DNA of 33,835 nt from JAJTFW01 sp046049215 (GTDB lineage Bacteria; Bacteroidota; Bacteroidia; AKYH767-A; OLB10): NCBI GenBank assembly GCA_046049215.1, contig JBJOER010000133.1:1-33835 (forward strand), written 5' to 3'. Positions 24,113 through 31,843 of this stretch are shown here, one piece after another. The notes beneath the pieces were generated by a model. That model was not told where the DNA came from. It worked only from the letters and a program-made list of their open reading frames with translations, and ran no database searches. Position numbers and translations under genes: made by a program. Numbering within the stretch: the first letter of the stretch is position 1; every line of letters starts with the position of its first letter.

Positions 24113-26002
24113 TTATTTCCAATACCGATACCATTGCAAGAACACGAAGACAAACCATAACCGCTCGAAATCCTCAAGACGCCCCTCCAGGAAATCGGTC
24201 CGGAGTGCGCTGACTTTGACGGGATCCAGCCATTCCTGCTCACGCAACGCTTCATCGCTCATCACTTCGAACAACAGGTCTTTCAACTCGGATTTCATCC
24301 AGTTTTGAACCGGAACACCAAAGCCCATCTTGGGCCTTTCCATCAATTCACGGGGCACATAACGGTGAACAATATCCTTCAACATCCGCTTTGAAACCCC
24401 CTTGTCCAATTTGAAAGAGACCGGAAGTCGCATGACCCATTCGGCCAACCGATGATCGAGGAAAGGCTCCCGTCCTTCCAGACTTGCCGACATGGTCGCC
24501 CTGTCCACTTTTTGAAGGATGTCGTCGACCAGGTAGGTCTTGTATTCAAGAGCAAGAATCCGGTTCAACGGCTCCACATTCGCGCCAATCAGGCCATCAT
24601 CATGAAAAGGCGTGTGTGGAAAAGAGGACTGGACCTTCATCAGGTTCCGTATCTCCTTCGCGGTATAGGTTTGATTGATGATGTGAAAAGCCTCCATGAC
24701 ACCTTTCGATCGGAGTATTAACCTGAACTTCTCCAGGCGGTCGGCTTTACTGATTTGAAGTTCCCTGTCCGGTAGAAGTTTCATTGCATGGAATGCGCCA
24801 TCTCGGAGTAAACCCGGCAGGTTTTGCAAACGACGGATCATCCTTTTAGACTTAGCATGTCGTGGATAACCGGCAAACAACTCGTCTCCGGCATCGGCCG
24901 ACAACGCTACCGTCACGTGCTTTCTGGCGACACGGCTGACCAGCGTAGTGGGTATCGCCGATGAATCACCGAATGGCTCATCATAGATGAAGGGCAGCTC
25001 CGGAATAATGTCTAATCCGTCGCGTATGGTACATCGATGTGTTTCATGATTTACTCCCAGATGCGTGGCCACCTGCTCCGCGAACGGGCTTTCATCGTAA
25101 GTGGATTCCTCGAAACCGATGGTGAAAGTTTTCAAATTCCGAACACTCTGCGCGAGTAAAGCCGTGACAGCGGTACTATCGTATCCACCGCTGAGAAACA
25201 CCCCGACGGGAACATCGGCCACCATCCGGTACTGAAAAGCGGACTGCATCAGCCTTTCGGTCTCGGCAGATGCATCGGTATAAGAAATTGAATGAACTGG
25301 ATCGTTTACAGCATTGAAGATATTCCAGTAGGTTTTCTTAAAAAGGGATCGCGAGGCGAGGTCAATCTCGATGATTTGACCGGGCTCGACTTTCCATGTA
25401 TTCCGGTAAATGGTGTAGGGAGCCGGAATGTTACCATTCTGGAAATACAAGGAGAGACCCTGCGGATCGATCACTTTTCGGAAAGCAGGATGAGGGTGAA
25501 AACTCTTCAACTCCGAACCGAACAAGATACCCGATGAAGACTCGTGGTAAAACAAGGGTTTAACACCCGCACGGTCACGGATCAGGGAAAACCTGGAGAT
25601 GCGCAAATCAAGAATTGCAATGGCAAACATCCCGATGAACCGGTCAACCATGGACACACCGCTGGCGAGGTAAGCCTGTAAAACCACTTCGGTATCCGAT
25701 GAGGATTTAAATGCAACTCCGGACGACTCAAGCTCTTTCCTTATTTCTGCGTAGTTGTAAATCTCTCCATTCAATAGCACCCAGACACGTCCTGAGGGGT
25801 CTGACATGGGCTGGTGACCGGCAGCACTCAAATCAATGATGGATAACCGCCGGAAACCCAAGCCGATGGATACTCCGTCGTGCTGCAAGAATTTTGCACC
25901 ATCATCATCAGGGCCCCGGTGAACAAGGGTGCCCGCCATGGCTTTCACCAATTCCAACCCTCCTTTACCCTGAAAATCGACGAATCCGGCAAAACCGCAC
26001 AT
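24113..26002 (-). CDS. asnB: Glutamine-dependent asparagine synthetase-like amidotransferase (copy 2)
   Basis: A 629-residue class II amidotransferase starting MCGFAGFVDF, with Cys2 as nucleophile; an upstream in-frame Met would bury it. Glutaminase residues are in RLSIIDLSAAGHQPM, LLNGEIYNY and SSDTEVVL. The synthetase loop is FLSGGYDSTAV, and the next motif reads ALSADAGDELFAGY, where most family members have SGDG or SGEG. RPKMGFGVP follows near the C-terminus. It differs clearly from copies 1 and 3 in these motifs. It is coupled by a 19-base gap to the flippase, and divergent from a methyltransferase gene, so a role in amidating a glycan component is plausible; ordinary asparagine synthesis is not excluded. 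Confidence 0.92.
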   Translation of the reverse strand: MCGFAGFVDFQGKGGLELVKAMAGTLVHRGPDDDGAKFLQHDGVSIGLGFRRLSIIDLSAAGHQPMSDPSGRVWVLLNGEIYNYAEIRKELESSGVAFKSSSDTEVVLQAYLASGVSMVDRFIGMFAIAILDLRISRFSLIRDRAGVKPLFYHESSSGILFGSELKSFHPHPAFRKVIDPQGLSLYFQNGNIPAPYTIYRNTWKVEPGQIIEIDLASRSLFKKTYWNIFNAVNDPVHSISYTDASAETERLMQSAFQYRMVADVPVGVFLSGGYDSTAVTALLAQSVRNLKTFTIGFEESTYDESPFAEQVATHLGVNHETHRCTIRDGLDIIPELPFIYDEPFGDSSAIPTTLVSRVARKHVTVALSADAGDELFAGYPRHAKSKRMIRRLQNLPGLLRDGAFHAMKLLPDRELQISKADRLEKFRLILRSKGVMEAFHIINQTYTAKEIRNLMKVQSSFPHTPFHDDGLIGANVEPLNRILALEYKTYLVDDILQKVDRATMSASLEGREPFLDHRLAEWVMRLPVSFKLDKGVSKRMLKDIVHRYVPRELMERPKMGFGVPVQNWMKSELKDLLFEVMSDEALREQEWLDPVKVSALRTDFLEGRLEDFERLWFVFVFLQWYRYWK

Positions 26003-26007
26003 GTAAA

Positions 26008-26015
26008 CAAAAGTA
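26008..26015 (-). promoter_or_regulatory. Possible asnB copy 2 -7 box TACTTTTG
   Basis: TACTTTTG matches TAnnTTTG and ends 5 bases before the asnB ATG on the minus strand. No TTG is seen 17-23 bases upstream. The 56-base gap to the divergent methyltransferase must serve both directions. Confidence 0.42.
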
Positions 26016-26019
26016 GCAA

Positions 26020-26049
26020 TTGCGCCGATTCGCCGTTTTTGTAATTTCA
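26020..26049 (+). promoter_or_regulatory. Weak promoter candidate for the methyltransferase operon
   Basis: TTG (26020-26022), 19 bases, then TAATTTCA (26042-26049) fits the spacing, but the last two bases of the -7 box differ from TAnnTTTG. Nine bases lead to the ATG at 26059. Confidence 0.25.
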
Positions 26050-26058
26050 CGAGGATTT

Positions 26059-27006
26059 ATGAACCCGATGATACCGTACTGCTCGCCCTCGACCGGCAAG
26101 CCTCTTTCCAGAAATGGCGATACCCTGCTCGCGGATGACGGCGAAAACCACTCGATCGTCAACGGCATCCCCAGGTTTGTACCAAAGGACAACTACGCCT
26201 CTGCGTTCGGTCTCCAATGGAAGACCTATGCCAAAACCCAGCTTGACAGTTACAATGGCACACGTATCAGCCAGGACCGGCTGGAACGGTGCCTTGGATT
26301 CCCAATTGAAGCACTCCAAGGCAAGACCCTCCTGGAGGTCGGAGCCGGTGCCGGCAGATTTACAGAACTGTTTGTGAAGGGCGGCGCCATGGTGCATTCG
26401 ATCGATCTGAGCGTTGCCGTGGAGGTCAACAAAGAGAATATCGGTGATGCTCCTAACTACCAGATCGCGCAGGCCAGTGTTTACGAAATGCCCTACCCCG
26501 ACCAGGCCTTCGACATCGTAGCATGCCTGGGAGTGATACAACATACGCCGGATCCGGAACGCACAATTGCCTGCCTGATGGAGAAAGTGAAAGCCGGTGG
26601 CTTGCTGGTGATCGACCACTACATCTGGCGGATCGGGTATTACAGTACGATCACTCCCATTTACAGGGCTATTTTGAAAGAACTTCCCCCGAAGCGATCA
26701 AAAAAAATCGTGGATGCACTTGTCGATTTCTTTTTCCCGCTTCATTGGGCTTTCAGAAACATCTCCCCGCTGAATTGGCTGCTCCACCGAATATCACCAT
26801 TGATCGTTTACATGAAGGATTTCCCGGAACAGGACCGAGCCTTTCATTACGAATGGAGCAAGCTGGACACGTACGACCAACTCACCGATTACTACAAACA
26901 TCTTCGCACGCCCGAACAAATCAGGAAAACGCTTGAAAATCTGAATGCAAAAGAGATTTGGATCAACAAGGGAGGCAATGGTGTCGAAGCCAGATGCCGG
27001 AAATAA
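26059..27006 (+). CDS. Class I SAM-dependent methyltransferase with Trm112-like N-terminus
   Basis: A 315-residue protein. The first 45 residues (IPYCSPSTGKPLSRNG to VNGIPRFVP) look like a degenerate Trm112/zinc-ribbon module that keeps only one Cys. The Rossmann-fold methyltransferase follows: motif I LLEVGAGAGRFTELF (about 91-105), the acidic post-I residue in HSIDLS, motif II-like FDIVACLGVIQHTPDPE, and GGLLVIDHYIW. A hydrophobic, basic C-terminal third may touch the membrane. The acceptor is unknown; such enzymes are frequent in surface-polysaccharide clusters and may methylate sugars or lipid-linked glycans (inference). The start at 26059 gives the family's usual N-terminus; further upstream residues look spurious. 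It heads a plus-strand trio with a second methyltransferase and a glycosyltransferase. Confidence 0.85.
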   Translation: MNPMIPYCSPSTGKPLSRNGDTLLADDGENHSIVNGIPRFVPKDNYASAFGLQWKTYAKTQLDSYNGTRISQDRLERCLGFPIEALQGKTLLEVGAGAGRFTELFVKGGAMVHSIDLSVAVEVNKENIGDAPNYQIAQASVYEMPYPDQAFDIVACLGVIQHTPDPERTIACLMEKVKAGGLLVIDHYIWRIGYYSTITPIYRAILKELPPKRSKKIVDALVDFFFPLHWAFRNISPLNWLLHRISPLIVYMKDFPEQDRAFHYEWSKLDTYDQLTDYYKHLRTPEQIRKTLENLNAKEIWINKGGNGVEARCRK

Positions 27007-27013
27007 ACGGACT

Positions 27014-27847
27014 ATGCAAAACGCAGATCCCGACAAAGCGGGCGAGGCCTATTGGTCTGCCTTCTGGCAAAACAATCCCTTGCCTGCTCCTGTAAGCCTG
27101 GATCAAAAATCGGCAGGGAATTATACCTTCAGAAAACTTGACTCCATCTTCAAGGAGGTATTTCATAAAAACGGAATCAAGGGAGGTGAATTACTTGAAG
27201 TAGGTTGTGGGAACTCTGTTTTCCTGTCCTATTTCGGGAAGGAATTCGGATTTCGTATTGCAGGATTAGACTATTCGGTTCTCGGATGTGAACAAACCAA
27301 AAAAATCCTGAAAAGGGATGGACTTGAAGGCGACATCATTCATGGTGACATCTTTCAGCCTCCTACTGAATTCATCAATCGTTTCGATGTAGTTTGTTCC
27401 TTTGGTGTGGTCGAACATTTTGATGACACAAGTGAAGTCCTTCAACGCATATCAAGCCTTTTAAAACCCGGTGGCCTGTTGATCACCACGATTCCGAACC
27501 TGACCGGCGTGACCGGCTGGTTGCAAAAAACAATGAACAGGCCCGTTTATGATATCCACAAGGTGATGAAGCTCAAAGACCTTGAAAAAGCGAATTTGTC
27601 CGCCGGCCTGACTCCCGTTCACGGGCAGTATTTCATACCAGTCTCCTTCGGTGTCACACTTTTACCTCGGGGAGACCAACCCGTACTAAGACTGAAATTG
27701 AAAAAATGGATTTTAAAGTCCTTTCAGGTTGTCGGAAATACGATTTCGAAAATTGACGATATCGGGTTGTCATTTCCGATCACTCCGCTCCTAAGCGCAG
27801 GAATCGTCGTTGCAGCCTTGAAGCCGTCCGACAGAATAAGCGAATGA
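27014..27847 (+). CDS. Class I SAM-dependent methyltransferase
   Basis: A 277-residue methyltransferase. Motif I is LLEVGCGNSVFLSYF, the post-I acidic residue is in AGLDYS, motif II is RFDVVCSFGVVEHFDD and motif III is LLKPGGLLITTIPNL. Apart from the shared fold it shows little similarity to the preceding methyltransferase, so the two are not a recent duplication. The acceptor is unknown. The start at 27014, 7 bases past the previous stop, avoids overlap; an upstream ATG at 26978 preceded by a purine-rich GGGAGG is an alternative. The stop overlaps the next start as ATGA. Confidence 0.85.
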   Translation: MQNADPDKAGEAYWSAFWQNNPLPAPVSLDQKSAGNYTFRKLDSIFKEVFHKNGIKGGELLEVGCGNSVFLSYFGKEFGFRIAGLDYSVLGCEQTKKILKRDGLEGDIIHGDIFQPPTEFINRFDVVCSFGVVEHFDDTSEVLQRISSLLKPGGLLITTIPNLTGVTGWLQKTMNRPVYDIHKVMKLKDLEKANLSAGLTPVHGQYFIPVSFGVTLLPRGDQPVLRLKLKKWILKSFQVVGNTISKIDDIGLSFPITPLLSAGIVVAALKPSDRISE

Positions 27848-28905
27848 AAATTTTTCATGTCTTCCTGAACAATTCATCCTTTATCAGAAAGGACAAGGCA
27901 ATTTTTCAGGAGTGCGGCAGCCTCATCGAATTCGAATTTCACATCCAATCCAAGATCAGGCTGCCTTGGGTGCTGCTCATTCAATTCATCGACTTACTGA
28001 AGCGTGGCTGGAAATCAAATGTGTTCATCATCCAATTCGCCGGCTACCATAGCCTCCTTCCCTGTTTGTTTGCCAGGTTGACAGGAAAAAAATCAATCAT
28101 CATTTCAGGAGGGACGGATTGTGTCAGTTTTCCAAACCTTGGCTACGGAAACTTCAACAGGCCTTTTCTACGTTCGTTTACACGTTGGTCGTACTTATTG
28201 TGCACAGCCATAGCACCGAAGCATGAATCCCTATGGTACACAGGCTACAACTACGACAGTAAAGAACCCGCATTTCAAGGCATCCGTGCATTTGTTCCGG
28301 AAATAAAAGAGAAACATACTGCCATCCCCAACGGATATGATTGCTCAGTTTGGAAAGCCGACCCATCAGTAGAGCGGCGCCCAAACCACTTCATCACGGT
28401 TTCCGGCGCTTTCGAATACCCTTTCCAGGTCCAGCTGAAAGGGATCGACCTGATCCTTCAGACTGCACCACATTTCCCGAATTGCCATTTTACTATTTTG
28501 GGTGTTCCTGAATGGAAAAAACTGGACATCCAATCATCGAATGTCACCGTTTGTCCGCCGGTTGAGAACAATCAATTGCCGAAGTTATTCAGCAGCTACG
28601 CTTTTTACATCCAGCTAAGCATGGCCGAGGGATTTCCGAATGCACTCTGCGAAGCCATGCTTTGCGGTTGTACACCCATTGTATCAAACGTTTTTTCGAT
28701 GCCGGAGATCGTGCAGGACATCGGCTTCATTTTACATCACCGCAACTCTACGGAATTTCGCGAATTACTGGAGCAGGCATGCAGAAAAGGACCAAATGAT
28801 CCCGATGTGGTAAGGAGGAAAATCACTGAGCGGTACGGTATCAACGAGCGCAAAAATGCCCTGGTTTCACTTTTGCATTCCCTTGTCCCTGGCCACTCAA
28901 GTTGA
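27844..28905 (+). CDS. GT4-like glycosyltransferase
   Basis: A 353-residue GT-B fold glycosyltransferase. NVFIIQFAGYHSLLPCLFARLTGKKSI resembles the N-terminal domain of several Bacteroidota sugar transferases. The C-terminal donor domain shows AIPNGYDCSVW, then LKGIDLIL, and the E-x7-E signature AEGFPNALCEAMLCGCTP. Donor and acceptor unknown. It is translationally coupled to the methyltransferase upstream (ATGA) and ends 49 bases from the convergent epimerase gene; a small GC-rich hairpin lies between. Confidence 0.85.
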   Translation: MKIFHVFLNNSSFIRKDKAIFQECGSLIEFEFHIQSKIRLPWVLLIQFIDLLKRGWKSNVFIIQFAGYHSLLPCLFARLTGKKSIIISGGTDCVSFPNLGYGNFNRPFLRSFTRWSYLLCTAIAPKHESLWYTGYNYDSKEPAFQGIRAFVPEIKEKHTAIPNGYDCSVWKADPSVERRPNHFITVSGAFEYPFQVQLKGIDLILQTAPHFPNCHFTILGVPEWKKLDIQSSNVTVCPPVENNQLPKLFSSYAFYIQLSMAEGFPNALCEAMLCGCTPIVSNVFSMPEIVQDIGFILHHRNSTEFRELLEQACRKGPNDPDVVRRKITERYGINERKNALVSLLHSLVPGHSS

Positions 28906-28916
28906 TAAACAATCCA

Positions 28917-28929
28917 GCCGGAACCCGGC
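28917..28929. terminator. Possible terminator hairpin between convergent genes
   Basis: GCCGG, loop AAC, CCGGC, 11 bases after the glycosyltransferase stop. The stem is GC-rich but only 5 bp and is followed by AAGTTTAC rather than a T-run, so this is a modest candidate that might serve both strands. Confidence 0.35.
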
Positions 28930-28954
28930 AAGTTTACAAGTCGATCGAATAGAG

Positions 28955-29923
28955 TTACAATTGATGCTTCAAATACCATTCATTGAAGCGTTCGAGTCCT
29001 TCGCGAATAGACACCCGGGGTTCGTAACCCAATAACTGTCCGGCCCTTGCAGTATCGGCAAATGTCGACTGCACATCACCCGGCTGCATCGGCTTACGGT
29101 CAATCACCAACGTCCGGCCGGAAACTTCCTGAATCAGTTCAAGCAAACGCGCCAATGTGACCGGATTGCTGTTACCCAGATTGCAGGTTTCATAAACCGG
29201 AGCCGAACCTGAAACGAAATCAACAGCAGAACAAATCCCATTCACAATATCGTCTATGAAAGTATAATCACGGCTTGTGCTACCGTCGCCAAAAACCGGA
29301 ATAGATTGACCGGCATATGCCGCGGTGAAAAATTTACGTATGGCGAGATCGGGTCGCTGCCTGGGGCCGTACACCGTAAAAAACCGGAGGTTGACAACAC
29401 TCATGGCATACAAATGATGATAAGTGTAGGCGATGAGTTCAGCACTTTTCTTGGATGCAGCGTAGGGAGAAATGGGGAAATCAACACGATCATCCTCTGC
29501 ATATGGCACTTTTTCATTGTTGCCATAGACTGATGAAGAAGAGGCATGGATCAGCCGGCTCACAGCATGCTTGCGCATGGCCTCCATAATACTGATCGAA
29601 CCGTTTACGTTCACATCGAAGTAACCAAGAGGATTTTCAATAGACGGACGTACTCCGGCCTTTGCTGCAAGGTGAATGACAATATCCGGTTTCGATTCAA
29701 AAAAAAGCCGATCCAGAAAAACAGAATCACGGATATCGCCCTCGTGAAAGGTAAATGCCGGATTTAGTTTTGCCTCACGGATATTGGACTCTTTCAACTC
29801 GCGCGGGTAAAAACCATCGAAATTATCCAAACCGAAAATCCGGTTGCCCATAGATAACAGACGGTCTGCAAGATGAGAACCGATGAATCCGGCAACCCCT
29901 GTAATAAGAATTCTCCCAGCCAT
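28955..29923 (-). CDS. NAD-dependent nucleotide-sugar epimerase, UDP-glucuronate 4-epimerase-like
   Basis: A 322-residue extended short-chain dehydrogenase. It shows the NAD loop ITGVAGFIGSHL (7-18), the acidic ribose-binding LDNFDGFY, IHLAAKAGVRPSIENP (83-98), SSSSVYG, and the catalytic YAASK at 154-158. The AAKAGVRPSIENPLGY form and DNFDGFY point to UDP-glucuronate 4-epimerase-like members rather than GalE, but substrate cannot be proven. If correct it would supply UDP-galacturonate, a uronic acid whose carboxylate could be a target of the neighbouring AsnB-like amidotransferase (inference). It follows asnB copy 3 by 78 bases on the same strand. Confidence 0.88.
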   Translation of the reverse strand: MAGRILITGVAGFIGSHLADRLLSMGNRIFGLDNFDGFYPRELKESNIREAKLNPAFTFHEGDIRDSVFLDRLFFESKPDIVIHLAAKAGVRPSIENPLGYFDVNVNGSISIMEAMRKHAVSRLIHASSSSVYGNNEKVPYAEDDRVDFPISPYAASKKSAELIAYTYHHLYAMSVVNLRFFTVYGPRQRPDLAIRKFFTAAYAGQSIPVFGDGSTSRDYTFIDDIVNGICSAVDFVSGSAPVYETCNLGNSNPVTLARLLELIQEVSGRTLVIDRKPMQPGDVQSTFADTARAGQLLGYEPRVSIREGLERFNEWYLKHQL

Positions 29924-30036
29924 CAGTTTTGAATCAGGTTTTTCAATGCGTTCATTTGCAATTCATGGTCGAAAACGGACCGATTGATAAAGTTATAAAA
30001 CTCAAACAGGAGTGCGTCCGTTATCCATCCAATACT
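29923..30036 (-). other. Coding-like open stretch of 37 codons between asnB copy 3 and the epimerase
   Basis: In a frame different from asnB copy 3, 37 codons run open and end in a TGA that shares its A with the epimerase ATG (TGATG). The reading includes FEFYNFINRSVFDHE and ends NALKNLIQN, which looks like protein rather than noise, and the bases are more AT-rich than the neighbours. There is no good start codon except a late ATG giving only 10 residues. It could be a gene remnant, the result of a frameshift at the end of asnB, a coupling leader peptide, or chance. Confidence 0.3.
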
Positions 30037-31843
30037 TCAGGACAGCCAGCCTCCAGACGAGGTTCGCATTTCGGTTCTCCCCGGCTTTGAATTCACGAAC
30101 CACTTGCATGGTTCTATCCACATTTAGAAATTCCAATTTGCTGAAATCCTGTTCCAACAGGAAACGCAATGGTCCACGTAACCACTTGACTTCTCCGGGG
30201 GTAACGAACCCCTTCTTATCGGCCCGAGCAGCAATAGCATCCGGTAAAATACCAGCCATGCCTTCGCGCAGTACCCGTTTGGTGATGCCGGAACTGAACT
30301 TGGCGTCATCATTTAAAGAAAACACGAATTCAACCAGGCGGTGGTCAAGAAAAGGCACCCGTGACTCGATGGAGAATGCCATGGAATTCCTGTCCTCAAA
30401 TTGCAACAGGGTTGGCAAACTCGTCGCCGTCATCAGCTGAAACAAGAAACGGTTCAACCGACTACCCGGCTTATCCTCTAACCGAAAAGGCACCCCTTCC
30501 CTGTTGGTAAGCAACGGAAAGAAATGCCGGTACTCAAAAGCATACAGGTCCTGCTCACTCCTGAATCCCGCCAGCAGGCTTTTGGCGAACAGATCCGCTT
30601 TTTTCTTCATTCCAAATCCCTGCCGGCGACTGTGCGCATTCAATTCACTCACGGCAGCCCCGATGCGCATAGCGCTCAAATGCCCGCCCATCAATCGATA
30701 AAACGAATGCATATAACCGGCCAGCATTTCATCGGAACCCTGGCCGTCCAAAAGCACCTTTATACCGCTTTTAGCGGCCAACTGCATCACGAAATACTGG
30801 GATATGGGCGATGAGCCGGCCAGGGGAACATCGGCATGCCAGATCGCCTTTGCGAATGAGCCGACGATATCGTCATCACCGGGAGAGAAATAACTCGGAT
30901 CCAAAGTCGGATAAACCCGCAAGAGTTCGGATACCCATGGCCGTTCATCCACCTCGTCCTTCCCTTCGTAGTAAACGGTGAAAGTCTTGAGCCGGGAGTC
31001 GCTGAACTCCTGGCCGATGACAGAGGCGATGGCAGAGCTGTCAAGCCCTCCGCTCAAACAGGCACCCACCTCCACATCACTGCGCATATGCAGTTTCACA
31101 CTGTCCACGAACAACCGACGGAATTCCCCTCCGGCTTCTTCCAGGGTAAGATTGACCGACTTTTCAGGATGGATATCCCAATAGCGATTCAACTGAACCG
31201 GACTGTCGGGCTTAAATACAAGATTATACGCCGGGGGCAAGGAGCGGATACAGGTGTAATAGGTTTCATCATGCCAGGCATTCCAACCCATCTGCAAGCC
31301 CCGGTTCACGTGGTTCAGGTTGAGTTCATCCGTAAAAACGGGCGAAGGGTAAAGGGCCTTGTATTCCGAACCGAAATAAAATCGCCCCCACTGGACAATG
31401 TAATAAAAGGGCTTGATGCCAAATCGGTCACGGGAGCAGAACAACTCGCGTTTTGACTCATCCCAAATGGCAAAGGCCCACATTCCGACAAACCGATCGA
31501 CACATGATGGTCCATACTGCTGATAGGCAGCCAGGATCACCTCTGTATCTGTACCGGTTTGGAAGGCGATACCTTTGCTCCGAAGCTCCTCCCTGATCTC
31601 AATGTAGTTGTAGATCTCACCGTTGAAAACGATCCATAGACCTCCGCGGCGCATGGGCTGATTGCCTTCTTCACTCAAATCGATGATCGCAAGGCGGTTG
31701 TGCCCCAATGCCATTTCTCCGTCGAAATGCAAGCCCCTCGCATCCGGGCCACGGTGCGCAATCGACTCCAGCATCCTGTGCAATACAGGCTCCTGATCGG
31801 ATGCAGACAATCGATTATCGAAAAAACCGGCTATCCCGCACAT
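30002..31843 (-). CDS. asnB: Glutamine-dependent asparagine synthetase-like amidotransferase (copy 3)
   Basis: A 613-residue class II amidotransferase that starts exactly at MCGIAGFFDN with Cys2. Glutaminase residues are in RLAIIDLSEEGNQPM, FNGEIYNY and GTDTEVIL. The synthetase loop is CLSGGLDSSAI and the next motif is LLDGQGSDEMLAGY, a different subfamily signature from copies 1 and 2; DKKGFVTP lies near the C-terminus. All catalytic motifs are kept. Its start overlaps the 3' end of the upstream glycosyltransferase by 13 bases, so it belongs to the YfhO-glycosyltransferase-asnB run and no separate promoter is seen. Sugar-acid amidation is plausible from context; asparagine synthesis remains possible. 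Confidence 0.92.
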   Translation of the reverse strand: MCGIAGFFDNRLSASDQEPVLHRMLESIAHRGPDARGLHFDGEMALGHNRLAIIDLSEEGNQPMRRGGLWIVFNGEIYNYIEIREELRSKGIAFQTGTDTEVILAAYQQYGPSCVDRFVGMWAFAIWDESKRELFCSRDRFGIKPFYYIVQWGRFYFGSEYKALYPSPVFTDELNLNHVNRGLQMGWNAWHDETYYTCIRSLPPAYNLVFKPDSPVQLNRYWDIHPEKSVNLTLEEAGGEFRRLFVDSVKLHMRSDVEVGACLSGGLDSSAIASVIGQEFSDSRLKTFTVYYEGKDEVDERPWVSELLRVYPTLDPSYFSPGDDDIVGSFAKAIWHADVPLAGSSPISQYFVMQLAAKSGIKVLLDGQGSDEMLAGYMHSFYRLMGGHLSAMRIGAAVSELNAHSRRQGFGMKKKADLFAKSLLAGFRSEQDLYAFEYRHFFPLLTNREGVPFRLEDKPGSRLNRFLFQLMTATSLPTLLQFEDRNSMAFSIESRVPFLDHRLVEFVFSLNDDAKFSSGITKRVLREGMAGILPDAIAARADKKGFVTPGEVKWLRGPLRFLLEQDFSKLEFLNVDRTMQVVREFKAGENRNANLVWRLAVLKYWMDNGRTPV

